From: Paludisphaera rhizosphaerae
GTDB lineage: Bacteria > Planctomycetota > Planctomycetia > Isosphaerales > Isosphaeraceae
Reading direction: 5' to 3'
Assembly (NCBI RefSeq): GCF_011065895.1
Contig: NZ_JAALCR010000037.1
Location: 1-51,982 of the forward strand
DNA length: 51,982 nucleotides
The translations under genes and the position numbers were made by a program. The first letter of the stretch is position 1; every line of letters begins with the position of its first letter. This document shows positions 7,583-18,800 of this stretch, in pieces. Under the pieces are notes generated by a model. That model made no database searches and was not told the origin of the DNA. It saw nothing but the letters and a program-made list of their open reading frames with translations.

Positions 7583-8383
7583 GTGCCGACCGACGATGCA
7601 ACCAACGCCCCGACGCCCGCCGTCCGAGTGAACGGACTCTCCTACGCCTACCCTGACGGCCGGCGGGCTCTCGACGGTGTCGATCTGGAGATCTCCCCGG
7701 GGGAATCCGTGGCGTTGGTCGGACCGAACGGTGCAGGCAAAAGTACGCTGCTCCTTCACCTGAACGGCCTTCTGCCCGGCAAGCGGTCCGTCCTGGGACG
7801 CCGGGCGACCACTTCGGTGTGGATCGACGGCCTGGACGCCTCGCGCGAGGCCGCGGCGGTTCGGCGCAGGGTGGGGCTGCTGTTTCAAGATCCCGACGAT
7901 CAGCTCTTCTCGACGACCGTCCTGGAGGACGTCGCCTTCGGCCCGTTGAACCTGGGGATGAGCAAGAACGAGGCCCGTCGACTGGCTCTGGAATGCCTGG
8001 CGCAGGTCGATCTCGTCGCCGCCGCCGATCGGCCGCCGCATCACCTGAGCTTCGGCGAACGCAAACGAGCCTGCCTCGCCGGCGTGCTGGCGTGTCAACC
8101 CTCGGTCCTGGTCCTCGACGAACCCACGGCGAACCTCGACCCCCGTGGTCGTCGGCGATTTCTGGAGTTGATCGCCTCCCTTCCGGCGACCAAGCTGATC
8201 GCAACCCACGACCTGGAGATGGTGCTGGAGATCTGCCCTCGGACGGTCCTGCTGGACGCCGGCCGGGTCGTCGCCGACGGACCGTCGAGAACTATTCTCG
8301 ACGACCAGACTTTGATGGAGACCCACGGGCTGGAACGCCCGCTCGGCCTCTTGATCGAGCGTCGAGACGAGGCGACCCGCTGA
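7583..8383 (+). CDS. cbiO: ECF transporter ATP-binding protein CbiO
   Basis: The 266-residue ABC ATPase shows, in order, Walker A GPNGAGKST (about 48-56), the Q-loop LLFQDPDDQLF (about 98-108), the signature LSFGERKR (about 154), Walker B SVLVLDEPTANLDP (about 174) and the switch histidine THDLEM. The signature differs from canonical LSGGQ, as in a number of CbiO proteins. It would hydrolyse ATP to drive metal uptake with CbiM and CbiQ. The start is GTG at 7583. The gene ends 5 bases before the stop of the convergent kinase gene, with no terminator between. Confidence 0.9.
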   Translation: MPTDDATNAPTPAVRVNGLSYAYPDGRRALDGVDLEISPGESVALVGPNGAGKSTLLLHLNGLLPGKRSVLGRRATTSVWIDGLDASREAAAVRRRVGLLFQDPDDQLFSTTVLEDVAFGPLNLGMSKNEARRLALECLAQVDLVAAADRPPHHLSFGERKRACLAGVLACQPSVLVLDEPTANLDPRGRRRFLELIASLPATKLIATHDLEMVLEICPRTVLLDAGRVVADGPSRTILDDQTLMETHGLERPLGLLIERRDEATR

Positions 8384-8388
8384 TTCGG

Positions 8389-11300
8389 TCACCGAGCCGT
8401 CGGCGAGGTTTCCAGGGCGTGGCGGAACTCAGGACGGTCGCGAAGGGACGCCATGTCGGGGTCTGAGGCGGCGTGATCCGGCGGGAAACCGGAGGCCACG
8501 GCGCGCCCCAGCAGCTCCAGCGCCCGAGCGTGTTCGCCGAGCAGGGCCAGTGCGCATGAGGCGTTGTACAGGCCGTTCGCGGTCGGATGCGCGACGAGGC
8601 GGTCGATGTCGTCGAGAGCGGCCCGCTTGCCGACGCGGGCGCGCTCGACGGCTCGCAGCTCGACGGCGTCGAAGAAGTTGGGCTCGGCCTCGATCGCCTC
8701 GTCGAGATGCCTGAGGGCGGCGGCGGAATCGCTGCAACGCAGGACGTTGGCGAGCCCGTAGTGGGCCAGGGGGTTGTTCGGCTGCTCGGCCAGGACGGCG
8801 TTGAAATCCTCCGCGGCCTTCTCCGGCGAGTTCCGAAGTCGGATCACGCCCCGCGCGGCGCGGATTTCCGGACTGGGTGAATGCGCGAGAAGCTCGTTGA
8901 ACAGGTCGTCGGCCTGACGGGACTTGCCCTGGCGGTTCAGCGCGTCGGCCAGGGCGGCCGCCACGCGAGGCTCGTTGCGACCCTTGAGAATGGCCTTCCG
9001 CAGATCGAGCTCGGCCTTGGCCGGCTCGTTCAACTCCAGCTCGACCAGGCCCCGATTGGCGCGGGCCTCAAGGAAGTTGGGGTCCAGGGTTAGAGCCCGG
9101 GAGTAGGCGTCCGCGGCCTCGCGAGGACGGCCGGCCAGAGACAGGGCGACGCCTCGGTTGAAGTGGCCCCAGGCGTAGTCAGGCCGGGTGACGACGCAGG
9201 CCGTGAAGTCGCCGACCGCCTCGGGGTACCGCTTCTGCTCATAGTGGCAGTGACCCAGCGCGAACCACGCCCAGAACGAGGTGACGTCCAGCGCCACCGC
9301 CTCGCGCAGAGCCTGCTCGGCGGCTGTCAGATCGTCCATCGAGAGGTGGAACATTCCCAGGGTCGTCCAGTCGCGGCAGGTCTTGGGGGGCCGGGCCGCG
9401 GCTTCGCGACGGTCGCGCTCGGCTCCCTCACCGTCGCCCAGAGCCGCCCGATAGCGTGACCTCTGGCGGAACAGGACGGACGGGGGAGCCGGAAGCCTGA
9501 CGGCCAGGCGGTCGAGCCGTGCGACGGCCGATTCCAGGACCTGGCGGCGACGAGACTCGGACTCATCCTTCGCCGCGATGACGCGAGCGTGGACGTCCTC
9601 CAGAATCAGGTCGACGATCGATTCGCGTACCGCGGTTCGCTCGGCGGCCTCCAATCGGAGGATCCAGTCGCCGCCCAGCACCCCCTGGGCCTCGTCGACT
9701 CCCGCCGCCTCCAGCGTCGCCGGAGCCAGGAGCAAGCCGCGATGAAGGCGTTCCTCGTCGTTCGAAGCGTTGAGGAGGAACTGGCACTCCTGGGAGTCGC
9801 GTTGGAATTTGCGGAGCATCAACCGGGCGTGGAGCGCCTCCGTCGCCTCGTAAACGTGGAGACCGAGAATCATCACTAGCCCGAGGACGATGGCCGCCGC
9901 GCCGGCCGTGGATGTTGACGAGCAGGCCGCCGGATGTCGCCGCGCCCATTTCGCCGCACGCTCGGCCAGGCTGGGTTCGGGGCCGTACTTCATCGGCAGA
10001 TCGTCGAGGAATCGGCGAAGATCTTCCGCGAGGTCACCGGCGCAGGCGTATCGGTCGTCCGGGTTGGGAGCGAGGCATTTCGCCGCAAGGGCGTCCAGAC
10101 TGTAGGGGACTTCCGGGACGCGGGCTCGAAGCGAAGGGGGGGCCTGCTGACGCTCGGCGATCATCCGACGGACCAGTCCGAGGGACCCGCCGACCCCCTC
10201 TTGAGTGGGAAACGGCGACTCACCGGCGATCATCTCGAACAGGATCAGGCCCAGCGAGTAGATGTCCGACCGCTCGTCCACGGCCTCGGGGGAGGTCGAT
10301 CCCTGCGGATCGAGCGCGTCGAGGTGTTCGGGCGACATGTAGGGCAAGGTGCCGCCGAGCATCGCCCGTGCGATCGAGGCGTCGGCCTCCTGGTCCTCGG
10401 TCGGCGCCTCGACCGAGAGGTTGAAGTCCAACAGCATCGGGGTTCCGTCGGCCGCCATCAGCACGTTTGAGGGCTTCAGGTCCCGGTGCAGCAATCCGCG
10501 GGAGTGGGCGTGCTCCAGGCCCTCCGCCAGCCGAGCGACGACCCACACCGCCGCCCGGATCGGATCGGCGCGGCGAAGAAACCTGCGTGCGGGAAGGAGA
10601 TCGTCGTCGGGGTGGTCGCCGGCGGCCTCGGATGCCGGCCGATCCAGCATCCATCGCAGGGGAGCGAATTTCCGCGAGGGGCGATCCGGTCCTCCGCGCA
10701 TGATCGAAGTCGGACGATTGCCGGTATGGGCCGGGTCCAGCCGCACCGAACCTGAATCGTGGAGCCGAAGGCGGCGCGACTCCCTGCGGCTTGAAACCGG
10801 GGAGTCGACGCCGACCGGAGGCTGTCGCTGCGTGAGACGGTCCAGAGCCGCGATCAAGCAGGGGCGTCCGGCTTCGCCCTCGCAGCGCGCCTGCGCTTCT
10901 TCGAGGACCTGGGCCAGGTTCGCACCTCCCAGGTAGGGCATGCAGAGCAGCCTCAAGCCCGTCTTTGGGTCGTCGTGGACCGAGTGGACCGGGACGATGT
11001 GGGCGTGCTGGAGCCGAGCCAGAATCTGGGGCTCGTCCCCCTCGGCCGCGGAAACCTTCAGGGCGACGCGGCGACCTGCGAGATTGGCTTCCTCCGCCAG
11101 GAAGACGCGGGCGAAAGCTCCCCGACCCAGCTCGGAGATCAGTCGAAAGCCGCCGACCTCGTCGCCGGGACGGGGAAGGGCCGGACCCTGGTCCGAGCTT
11201 CGGCCGAAAGGGAGCCCCGTTTCATCGTCTCCGCCGCTCTCGAAGACGCAGGTGTCCTTGTCGATGTTCCGTCCGTCGAGCGGGCTTTCCGAGGACTCGA

Positions 11301-11445
11301 AGTCCATCGCCTCGCTGGGTGCCGACCGCAAGGCGGACCTTCCCCGTCGCGAAACCGGCTTCGAGGCCCGCAGCGATTCGAGCGAATCAACGGAGCCGAT
11401 TTCAAAGTCGGCGAACGGCGAGTCGTCGGAGCGGTTTTGCGCCAT
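8389..11445 (-). CDS. Membrane-anchored Ser/Thr protein kinase with TPR arm
   Basis: The 1018-residue protein has a disordered, Ser-rich first 90 residues, a Hanks-type kinase domain (about 100-480), a membrane helix near 510-531 and a C-terminal half with many TPR units (about 690-1000, e.g. ALGHCHYEQKRYPEA). Kinase motifs seen: Gly-loop GRGAFARV (107-114), the lysine in VALKV (130), HRDLKPSN (320-327) and DFN (340-342) in place of DFG. About 130 residues of low-complexity, Arg-rich sequence separate the hinge from the HRD helix, much longer than usual. The kinase probably faces the cytoplasm and the TPR arm the other side. The ATG at 11445 was preferred to GTG 11472 because AGAGGGAGAG precedes it. 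Substrates are unknown. Confidence 0.88.
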   Translation of the reverse strand: MAQNRSDDSPFADFEIGSVDSLESLRASKPVSRRGRSALRSAPSEAMDFESSESPLDGRNIDKDTCVFESGGDDETGLPFGRSSDQGPALPRPGDEVGGFRLISELGRGAFARVFLAEEANLAGRRVALKVSAAEGDEPQILARLQHAHIVPVHSVHDDPKTGLRLLCMPYLGGANLAQVLEEAQARCEGEAGRPCLIAALDRLTQRQPPVGVDSPVSSRRESRRLRLHDSGSVRLDPAHTGNRPTSIMRGGPDRPSRKFAPLRWMLDRPASEAAGDHPDDDLLPARRFLRRADPIRAAVWVVARLAEGLEHAHSRGLLHRDLKPSNVLMAADGTPMLLDFNLSVEAPTEDQEADASIARAMLGGTLPYMSPEHLDALDPQGSTSPEAVDERSDIYSLGLILFEMIAGESPFPTQEGVGGSLGLVRRMIAERQQAPPSLRARVPEVPYSLDALAAKCLAPNPDDRYACAGDLAEDLRRFLDDLPMKYGPEPSLAERAAKWARRHPAACSSTSTAGAAAIVLGLVMILGLHVYEATEALHARLMLRKFQRDSQECQFLLNASNDEERLHRGLLLAPATLEAAGVDEAQGVLGGDWILRLEAAERTAVRESIVDLILEDVHARVIAAKDESESRRRQVLESAVARLDRLAVRLPAPPSVLFRQRSRYRAALGDGEGAERDRREAAARPPKTCRDWTTLGMFHLSMDDLTAAEQALREAVALDVTSFWAWFALGHCHYEQKRYPEAVGDFTACVVTRPDYAWGHFNRGVALSLAGRPREAADAYSRALTLDPNFLEARANRGLVELELNEPAKAELDLRKAILKGRNEPRVAAALADALNRQGKSRQADDLFNELLAHSPSPEIRAARGVIRLRNSPEKAAEDFNAVLAEQPNNPLAHYGLANVLRCSDSAAALRHLDEAIEAEPNFFDAVELRAVERARVGKRAALDDIDRLVAHPTANGLYNASCALALLGEHARALELLGRAVASGFPPDHAASDPDMASLRDRPEFRHALETSPTAR

Positions 11446-11646
11446 TATCGAGTCGCTCTCCCTCTGGATCACAATCGCCGGCCACCGGCGCGTCCATCCA
11501 AATCGGTAGGTCCCGGCGTGGAGGTTGGCCAGCCGTTGTGGCGTTCAGGCAACACGTTTCCGGGTTTCCGTCGTTTCGTCGCGACGTGTCCTAGGCTTGT
11601 AATGTGATACCCGGTTCAAATAGGCAGGATGATGAGGGGGGCGAAC

Positions 11647-12816
11647 ATGTACGCGGAAGGCTCAGGACGGGCGCGGCAGGCCTTTTGCGAGGAGCGAGAG
11701 GCTGGGCCGGCCGATCGCAGCGGCGACGCCGCCGGCGGCGATGAAGGGGAGCATGTCGTTATTGGTCGTCTAACCCGTCGAATGAAAATCTCGGATCCCC
11801 CGGGGCGATTCCAGGCTCTGGCGACGAACGTCCTTCGCGCGTCGCTGGCCGCCGAGGTCGTGGCCTGGGTGCCGGTGGAGGACCACGAGGACGTCGTGGT
11901 CAGCGGCGAGGTCGTGGGGCTGGGCTCCAAGGCTTTGCGGCTGCTGGCGTCCGCACTGGGACGCGATCCGGTCCGGATGGCCGATAATCCTGAGTCGGCG
12001 CGAGCCGCCCACGCCCCGGAGGCCGTTCGGCGGTTCGCCGTCGTGGCGGCGGGCACCGCCGGCGCTCTGATTGTGGTCAACCCGGCGGAGGGCCGTCCGT
12101 TCGGCTCCCTGGAGATTGAGCGCACCCAGTACGTCGCCTCGCTGATCGCCACCCAGTCCCACAACGCGCGGGTGTACGCCGACCTGAAGGATCTCCTCTT
12201 CGGCATCATCCGCGCTCTGACCGCGGCGATCGACGCCAAGGACCCGTATACCTCGGGTCACTCGGAGCGCGTCGCCCGGATCGCCGTTCGACTGGCCGAG
12301 GAACTGGGCTGGCCTCCCCAGAAGCGAAGCGACCTCTACCTGGCCGGGCTGCTCCACGACATCGGCAAGATCGGCATCGACGACGAGGTGCTCAAGAAGC
12401 ACGGGCCGCTCAGTCCGCAGGAATACCGGCGGATCCAGCAGCACGTGGAGATCGGTGTGACGATCCTCCAGGACCTGAAGAAGCTCCGGCACATTCTGCC
12501 GGGGGTCCGTCACCACCACGAGAGCCTCGACGGCACCGGCTATCCCGACCATCTGGAAGGGGACGAAATCCCGATCGAAGCGCGAATCCTGGCCGTGGCC
12601 GACTCGTTCGACGCCATGTCCAGCAACCGGCCCTACCGCAAGCGGCTCTCGCCGATGCAGATCGACGAGATCCTTGAGAAGGGCCGCGGCGTCCAGTGGG
12701 ACCCCGCCGTGATCGACGCGCTCAAGGCCTGCCGGATGGACGTTGAGGCCATCCGACAAAAGGGCCTGGGCGAGAGCCTGATCGGCGCCGTCGACCTGGC
12801 GATCGGACGGCGTTGA
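11647..12816 (+). CDS. HD-GYP domain protein with N-terminal GAF-like sensor region
   Basis: The 389-residue protein has an N-terminal region (about 50-175) patterned like a GAF domain, ending in a linker helix. The HD-GYP domain spans about 178-380. Metal and catalytic motifs are present: HSERVARIA near 205, LLHDIGKIG at 236-243 (HD at 237-238), HHHESLDGTGYP at 289-300 (GYP at 298-300), and RILAVADSFDAM near 313-324. Active family members hydrolyse cyclic di-GMP; whether this one does is inferred only. An ATG at 11629 is also in frame, but 11647 is preceded by GAGGGGGG and is preferred. No membrane segment is seen. The gene diverges from the kinase and converges on the macroglobulin gene. 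Confidence 0.88.
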   Translation: MYAEGSGRARQAFCEEREAGPADRSGDAAGGDEGEHVVIGRLTRRMKISDPPGRFQALATNVLRASLAAEVVAWVPVEDHEDVVVSGEVVGLGSKALRLLASALGRDPVRMADNPESARAAHAPEAVRRFAVVAAGTAGALIVVNPAEGRPFGSLEIERTQYVASLIATQSHNARVYADLKDLLFGIIRALTAAIDAKDPYTSGHSERVARIAVRLAEELGWPPQKRSDLYLAGLLHDIGKIGIDDEVLKKHGPLSPQEYRRIQQHVEIGVTILQDLKKLRHILPGVRHHHESLDGTGYPDHLEGDEIPIEARILAVADSFDAMSSNRPYRKRLSPMQIDEILEKGRGVQWDPAVIDALKACRMDVEAIRQKGLGESLIGAVDLAIGRR

Positions 12817-12835
12817 CCCAGGCGATCGATACCAT

Positions 12836-12870
12836 GGCCGGGCCCGACGGTAGAGTCGTCGGGCCCGGCC
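12836..12870. terminator. Perfect 14-bp hairpin between convergent genes
   Basis: GGCCGGGCCCGACG and CGTCGGGCCCGGCC form a perfect 14-bp stem around the loop GTAGAGT. It lies between the stops of the HD-GYP gene (12816) and the macroglobulin gene (12878), so it can serve both strands. There is no long T-run. Confidence 0.75.
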
Positions 12871-12877
12871 GACTCGA

Positions 12878-15800
12878 TCAACGGAACCCGCCGGCGGCCG
12901 CGCCGGGAGGCTGTTCGGCGGGAACCGCGTAGCGATTCTGAAGCCGCTCGATCTGCTTCAGGTTGTTGCCCCGGTTGAGCGACTGGATGTTGGCGTCGAG
13001 GGCCTGGTTCGGGGAGAAGGGGACGTTGTTCACCCCCTTCTGAATTTCGTCTCGCTGCTCCCTGATCAAACCCGGCGTTGCGATCGGTTCGGGTTGTGGA
13101 CCCAGGTACGCCTTGCCGCGATGGAAGGCGTATTCGGAAATCCCCTTGCGGACGACGACGGTCGCCTGGCCGTGCAGCCCCTCGGCGGCGAAGACGCCGC
13201 GGAGATCGGTCTCTCCCGAGCGGAACTCGGGATCGGCCGAGCCCACGACCTTCACCTGGACTCGGCTGGCCGGAGCCTTGGTGCGGGCGTCCCGGACGAC
13301 GGCCCGGAGCCGGCCGGCCGGCGCTTCCTCCAGAACATCGACTTCGAGCGGGCTGACCAGGACCACCCCCGAGGCGTAGAGGTCGCCGCCGCGGATCATC
13401 ACCAGGTACGCCCCGTTCTTGGTCAGTGGCAAGTCGATCGTCTTCGTTTTGTCCTCGTAGTCGTCGCCCGAACCCAGGGAGATCGACTGCTCGAACAGCG
13501 GCGTGATGCCGGCAAGATCCACGCCAGCGATGGCGTCGAGGTTCCGGCGGGCCAGGTAGAGTTGCATCAGGTCGACGGGGTGCACCGTGACGTCGACCCT
13601 GGCGATGTTGCGATACGTCAGCTTGATCTGCGCTTTGCCGTCGGTTGCGGCGGCATCGGGCGCGATCCCGATGTTCCGCAGGCCGCCTCCGGCGACGGCC
13701 GGCTCGGCGGGCGGGCGGACGACGGTGATCTCATCGACCTTCAGGTCCTTGCGGGTGTAGTACGCGACGGCGTCCGCGGCGTCGGTGAACTGCTCGGCCG
13801 CCTGGCGGTAGTATTCGAGGGCCCTGGTCGGCATGAGGCGGGCGTCGAAGATCTGGCCGAGGATAAAGACCGCCGGCCATTTATTCGGGCTGGAGACGTC
13901 GGCACCGGAAGCGTCCTTGTATGTCGCCTTGGCGATTGCCTCCGCCAGTTTCACGGCCTCGTCGTAGCGGCCGAGATGGAAGTCGGCCAGAGCCTGGCTG
14001 TACTGGAAGGCGTCCAGGAACCGGCTTTGGGGGTACATCGCCGCGTAACGGGCCGACGATTTCACGACGGCCGGATAGTCTTCCAACTCCAGCAACGTTC
14101 CAACCAGCGCCAGGCTGGCCTCGTCGGCGATCGGATTGGTCGGTGACTGGGCCAGGAAGGTCTGGATCATCCGGGCCGCGTGCAGCAGCAGGCCCGACCG
14201 CGTTACGCCCGCCGAGGCGAGCTTCCGTCGCAGAGTCGGATCGTCGATCGACCGCGTCGCGGCGTCGGCGACGACCTGAGAGAGCCCGAAGAAGTCGGTC
14301 TCGATCGACGGCGTGTTTGGATACTGCCGCCAGAGGTCGACGAGATAGGCCGTCGCCTCCAGGGGCTCCCCGCGCTGGCGGAGAAGTTCGCCGACGCGGG
14401 CGTCCTCGACGTAGCCGGCCTCGATCAGCCCGCGCCAGACGATCATCGCCCGTTCGTGCTCGTCGATGTCGCGATAGGCCCGGCCGATCACCTGGAGTTG
14501 ATCGAACGTCAGAATCATTTCAGGCGAGCGTTCCTTCACGACCTCAAAGTCGCGGACGATCTTGCGAGCGTCGTAATGGGCGATGTCGATCAGCAGGAGC
14601 ATCCGCGAGACGTCCTTGGCGACGTCGTCGCGCAAGGTCCAGTCGGTGTAGAGCGACTCCAGCGGCGCGGCGGCCTCGGCGAGGCGGCCGGCGTCGAAGA
14701 GGGTTTTGCCGCGGGCGTAAAGTTCGTCTGGCGTGGGTCGGATCTTGTCGTCGTCGGGCTCGCCGGGGGAGAGGACGCCGAACGAGCCGGGCTCGCCGAC
14801 GTGGAACCGCCCGGGCTCGTCGATGCTCCGCACCGACGCCGGCAGCGTCTTGTACTTGCCGGGGAGCCAGCCGAAGACGTCGTACTGGATGCCGCCAGGG
14901 TTGACGTCGGGCGGGAAGTAGAACGTCAGAACGCCGTCTGCCAGCGTGTAGGACGCGGCCGAGGATTTGACCGTCCCCTCGATCAGCGTCGTCCCGGCGG
15001 GGAGTCGCTCCTCGACAACGAGGAAATCGCGGTCCCAGACGGGCGTCTCGGAAGGGATGTTCCGCCAGACGACCAGCCCGACTCGGGCCCGGCCGCCGTA
15101 GGCTGCGTGAGTGGCGACGTTCTCGAACGTCGACGGGTTCACCGCAGCCGAGAAGCCCACGGGGAGCGTTTTGCCGTCTAGCTCAGGTTCGGCCGGCCAG
15201 TAGACGCGGCGATCGACCCAGGCGATGCGGCCGTTACGGTCCTGGTCGGGGCCGAACTCACGGGTGAAACCCGTCAGCCCGACCGAGTAGTGGAACGTCC
15301 CCCGGCCTTCCAGGGTGAAGGCCACGCGATTGGCGTCGTTGGCCTTGATCGCCTCGACGGGGACGGCGATCTCCTGAGCTTCGGCCGCGCCGGCGACGTC
15401 GATCTCGGAGACCTTGCGGTCGTTGACGACGACGGTGAGCTTGTACCGCTCGCCGCCGCCGGTCGTCTTACCGTGGAACGCCGCCAGCGCGGCGACGGCC
15501 GGCCCCTTCGCCTTGACGGGGTTCCACCCCAGGCCGAACCGGTGTGCCTCAAGCCACTCGACCCCCTGAGCCAACTCGTTCGCCTGGGGACGAGTACGAG
15601 CGTAAGCCAGGCAGGCGAGCGCCGTGGTCTCGGCCGTCGACCGCAGGCCAGCGGCTTGATTGGCGCCTTCCCAGTAGAGCCGCGGCCGTCGGCCCGGCGC
15701 AGGCGTCTCAGTCTTCGCCCTCGGCGCGAGGATCGCCAGCGATTCGGCCGCCAGCTCCGGACGCCCGAGGTTGGCGAACGTCAGCGCCAGATGTGCGAGC

Positions 15801-18800
15801 GCGGCGTTCGAGAGATTCTGACGCTCGCGATTGAGGCTGTTGGCCGCCTCGAAGCCGGCTCGCTTGCGGACGCTCAGGGCGTGCAGCAGCGCCGCGCGGG
15901 CGTCGCGGTCTCGGCTGTCGACGCGGCTGATCGCGGCCTCGATCCAGGCCGCGCCCTTGTCGAGGACCGATGAGTCAGGGAGCAGGCCGAGTTCGCCGGC
16001 CGTCGCCAGCGCCCAGAAGACGGAGGCCGTCGTGTAGCGGTCGCTCCCCGAGACCTGGGCGTTGTTCTCGGGTCGATCGGGTGCCGCCGCCATCCATCCC
16101 CAACCGCCGTCATCGCGCTGGGAGGCCGTCAACTGAGAGACGAGCCCCTGAATCCGTCCGACGAGTCGTCGGGCGTCGCCCGAGTCGCCGGCGCGGGCCT
16201 TGCGCAGATAGTCCAGGGCCGAGGTCGCCGCGAGCAGATCCGCGGCGCGATCGGCGGTCGTCGGGGGAGGGAAGCATCCCCAGATGATCTTGCGACTCTC
16301 GAACGGCCGAAGGTCCGAGCCCAGGGCCAACTCCACGATCATCCGCTCAAGGCTAGGCGAGACGACGATTCGCATGGCCGGGTTTTCATAAGACCGCCCT
16401 CCGGGGAGGCCGACGAAAACCGTGGCGCCGTCGCTGCTGGACCCCGAAGCCGAGGCGAAGGTCTGTACGCCCCAGGGACGCACCGGCAGTTCGGCCGCAA
16501 CCCGGTCCGAGCGGTCGCCGATCGTCGCGGTGAGCGTCAACTTCATCTCCCCCTCGCCGGCTTCGATCGGGTCGAAGAGGACCTCCTCGACGCCGTCGCC
16601 TTTCAGCTCGACCGTCTTGGGGAGGACCTGCTCACGGCCGCCGCTCCCAGCGGTCAGCTTGAGGGCTGCTGCGCCGGCGGCGACACCCATGTGGTGGATC
16701 CGCGCCATGAACCGCGGCCTGTCCCCCTGGGTGAGCGCTGGGGGGGCCTTCAACTCGACGAAGAAATCGCGGCGGATTGTCACCGAGGAGAACGCTTCGC
16801 CGACCAGCGTATCCGCGCCGGTGGCGCCTCGGGCCGTGATCCGATACTCCGACATCGCTGAAGGCGCGGGGAACGTCACCTTCGCCTTGCCGTCCTCGCC
16901 CGTGACGACAGCAGGATTCCAGTAGGCCGTTTCGACGAACTGCTCTCGGGGTGCTTCGTTCACGCCCCATAGGGTGGAGCGGTCGGCGTCTTCTCCCAAT
17001 TGGGCCCGCTTGCGAAGCATCCGCCCCTCGCCGCGTTGGTCGTCGGCATCCTTCGCTTTCTCCTCCGCTTTGGGCTCGTAGGCGAAGTTGTCCGAGAACG
17101 CGGCCCCCGCAGCCGGCTTCCCGGCCGCCATGCCGCCCCGACGGCCGCCGAGGCCAGGTCCCATCATGCCGACGGGTGCCGGTGCGGCCGGCGCAGCGGC
17201 GACGAGCCCTTCCAGGGATCGACCGACATCGGTCCGTCCCGCCGCGTTGGCGGCGAGGGCCGTTCGCCGTTCGGCCTCGTCGACGACCGCCCGCGAGACG
17301 GCCGTGGTGGCCGGAGCGTACCGGAAGGTGTTCGTCGACGAAACGGCGAAGGCGCCAACTCGCGTCTGGTCGTAGAAGAACCGACCGATGGGGGGCAGCG
17401 GATCGGCGAACCGCCGCAGGAGGGCCTGATCGACGACGGCCAGCGACAGCTCCGCCTTGACGGGACGGCCGAGCTGATCGAGCGCCGTAACCTCGACCTC
17501 GACGGGGTCGCCGGGACCGACCTGGGGCTTCGTCGGCTTCACGGTCACGCGCAGGTCGCGTTCGACGGCCACGTCGAGCCGGGCGTGGTCGAGCTTGTCG
17601 CGCCACATCCGCGTCGCCGTCAGGGTGAAGTTCGGGAACTGGGGACCGTCCACGTCCCACGAGACGGCGTTGTCCCCCTCGGCGAGGGTCACGATCCGAT
17701 ACGAGAGGATGCGGTCGGCGTCCCATGTGAGGAGCGCTGTGCCGGCGCGGCCTCGGCTGTGCAGGTTCACCCGGGCGGGCTCGCCGACCTTGTACCGGGT
17801 TCGGTCGGCGATCAGCCGAAGCGTCGTCTCGTCGTCCTTGCCGGAGATGAAGAGCGGTCGGTCGGCGACGACCGAGTTCCCGAAGCGGTCCGTTCCTGAG
17901 ACCCGGACCAGGAAGTGGCCGCCCGCCGCGTCGTCGGATCGGAAACTCACAGCGCCGCGGCCTTCGGCGTCGGTCTTGAGCGCCTTTCGCTCGACTTCTC
18001 TCTCGACGGTCCTGCCGTGGTCGACGACCACCTTCACGAGCGCGGTCGACAGCTCCTGAGGCGTGGGCGTTCCCAGGGCGTCGGTCGTTCGGACGCGGGC
18101 GGAGAACGTCTCGCCGGTCAGGTAGACGGCTCGGTCGGTCTCCACCTGGGTCGAGAACGCTTTGACTGCGATCGAGAGCTGGGCAACCGTCCGGACGTCG
18201 TCCTGCGGCAGCACGGCGACCAGGACGATTTGCTGCTCCTCGGCCAGACTCTCCGTCGGGAACGAGACGTGGAACTTGCCGTTCGCGTCCGTCCGGCCCT
18301 GGACCTTCCGCCCGTCCGGCAAGGAGACCTCGACCGGCCGGTCGGCCGCCGGGGCGCCGTACTGGAAGCGGGCGATCACGTCGGCCTCAACCGTCTCGCC
18401 GCGGTAGTAGACCGTTCGGGGCAGGTCGAAGGCCAGGTCGAGCGGCTGAAGCACGTACGACTGAACCTGAAACGAACCAGAGAACTCGCTCTTCCCTGGC
18501 TGGAAGACGCGCACCTGATAGCCGCCGACGGGAGCCGCCGAGTCGATCGGGACCGATTCATGGAAGGTGCCGAATTCGGAGAGCGTCACGTCACGAGCCG
18601 CGATCCGACGGCCCGAGGCGTCGACGACCTCGAAGCGGTACGATGCCCCGGGAGTGTTCGCGTACTGGCCGGCGGCGACCTCGCGGACGACGCCTCGAAT
18701 CAGGGCCGTCTGCCCAGGGCGGTATGCGGGCCGATCCGTGTAGATGAACGCCCGCGGCGCCAGCCCTCGTGAGACCTCGGCCCGCACGCCCAGGCTCGAC

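Noticed and set aside
13094-14146. Plus-strand open frames opposite the macroglobulin gene
   Set aside because: The minus strand encodes one uninterrupted protein with recognisable MG and TPR domains across the whole stretch.
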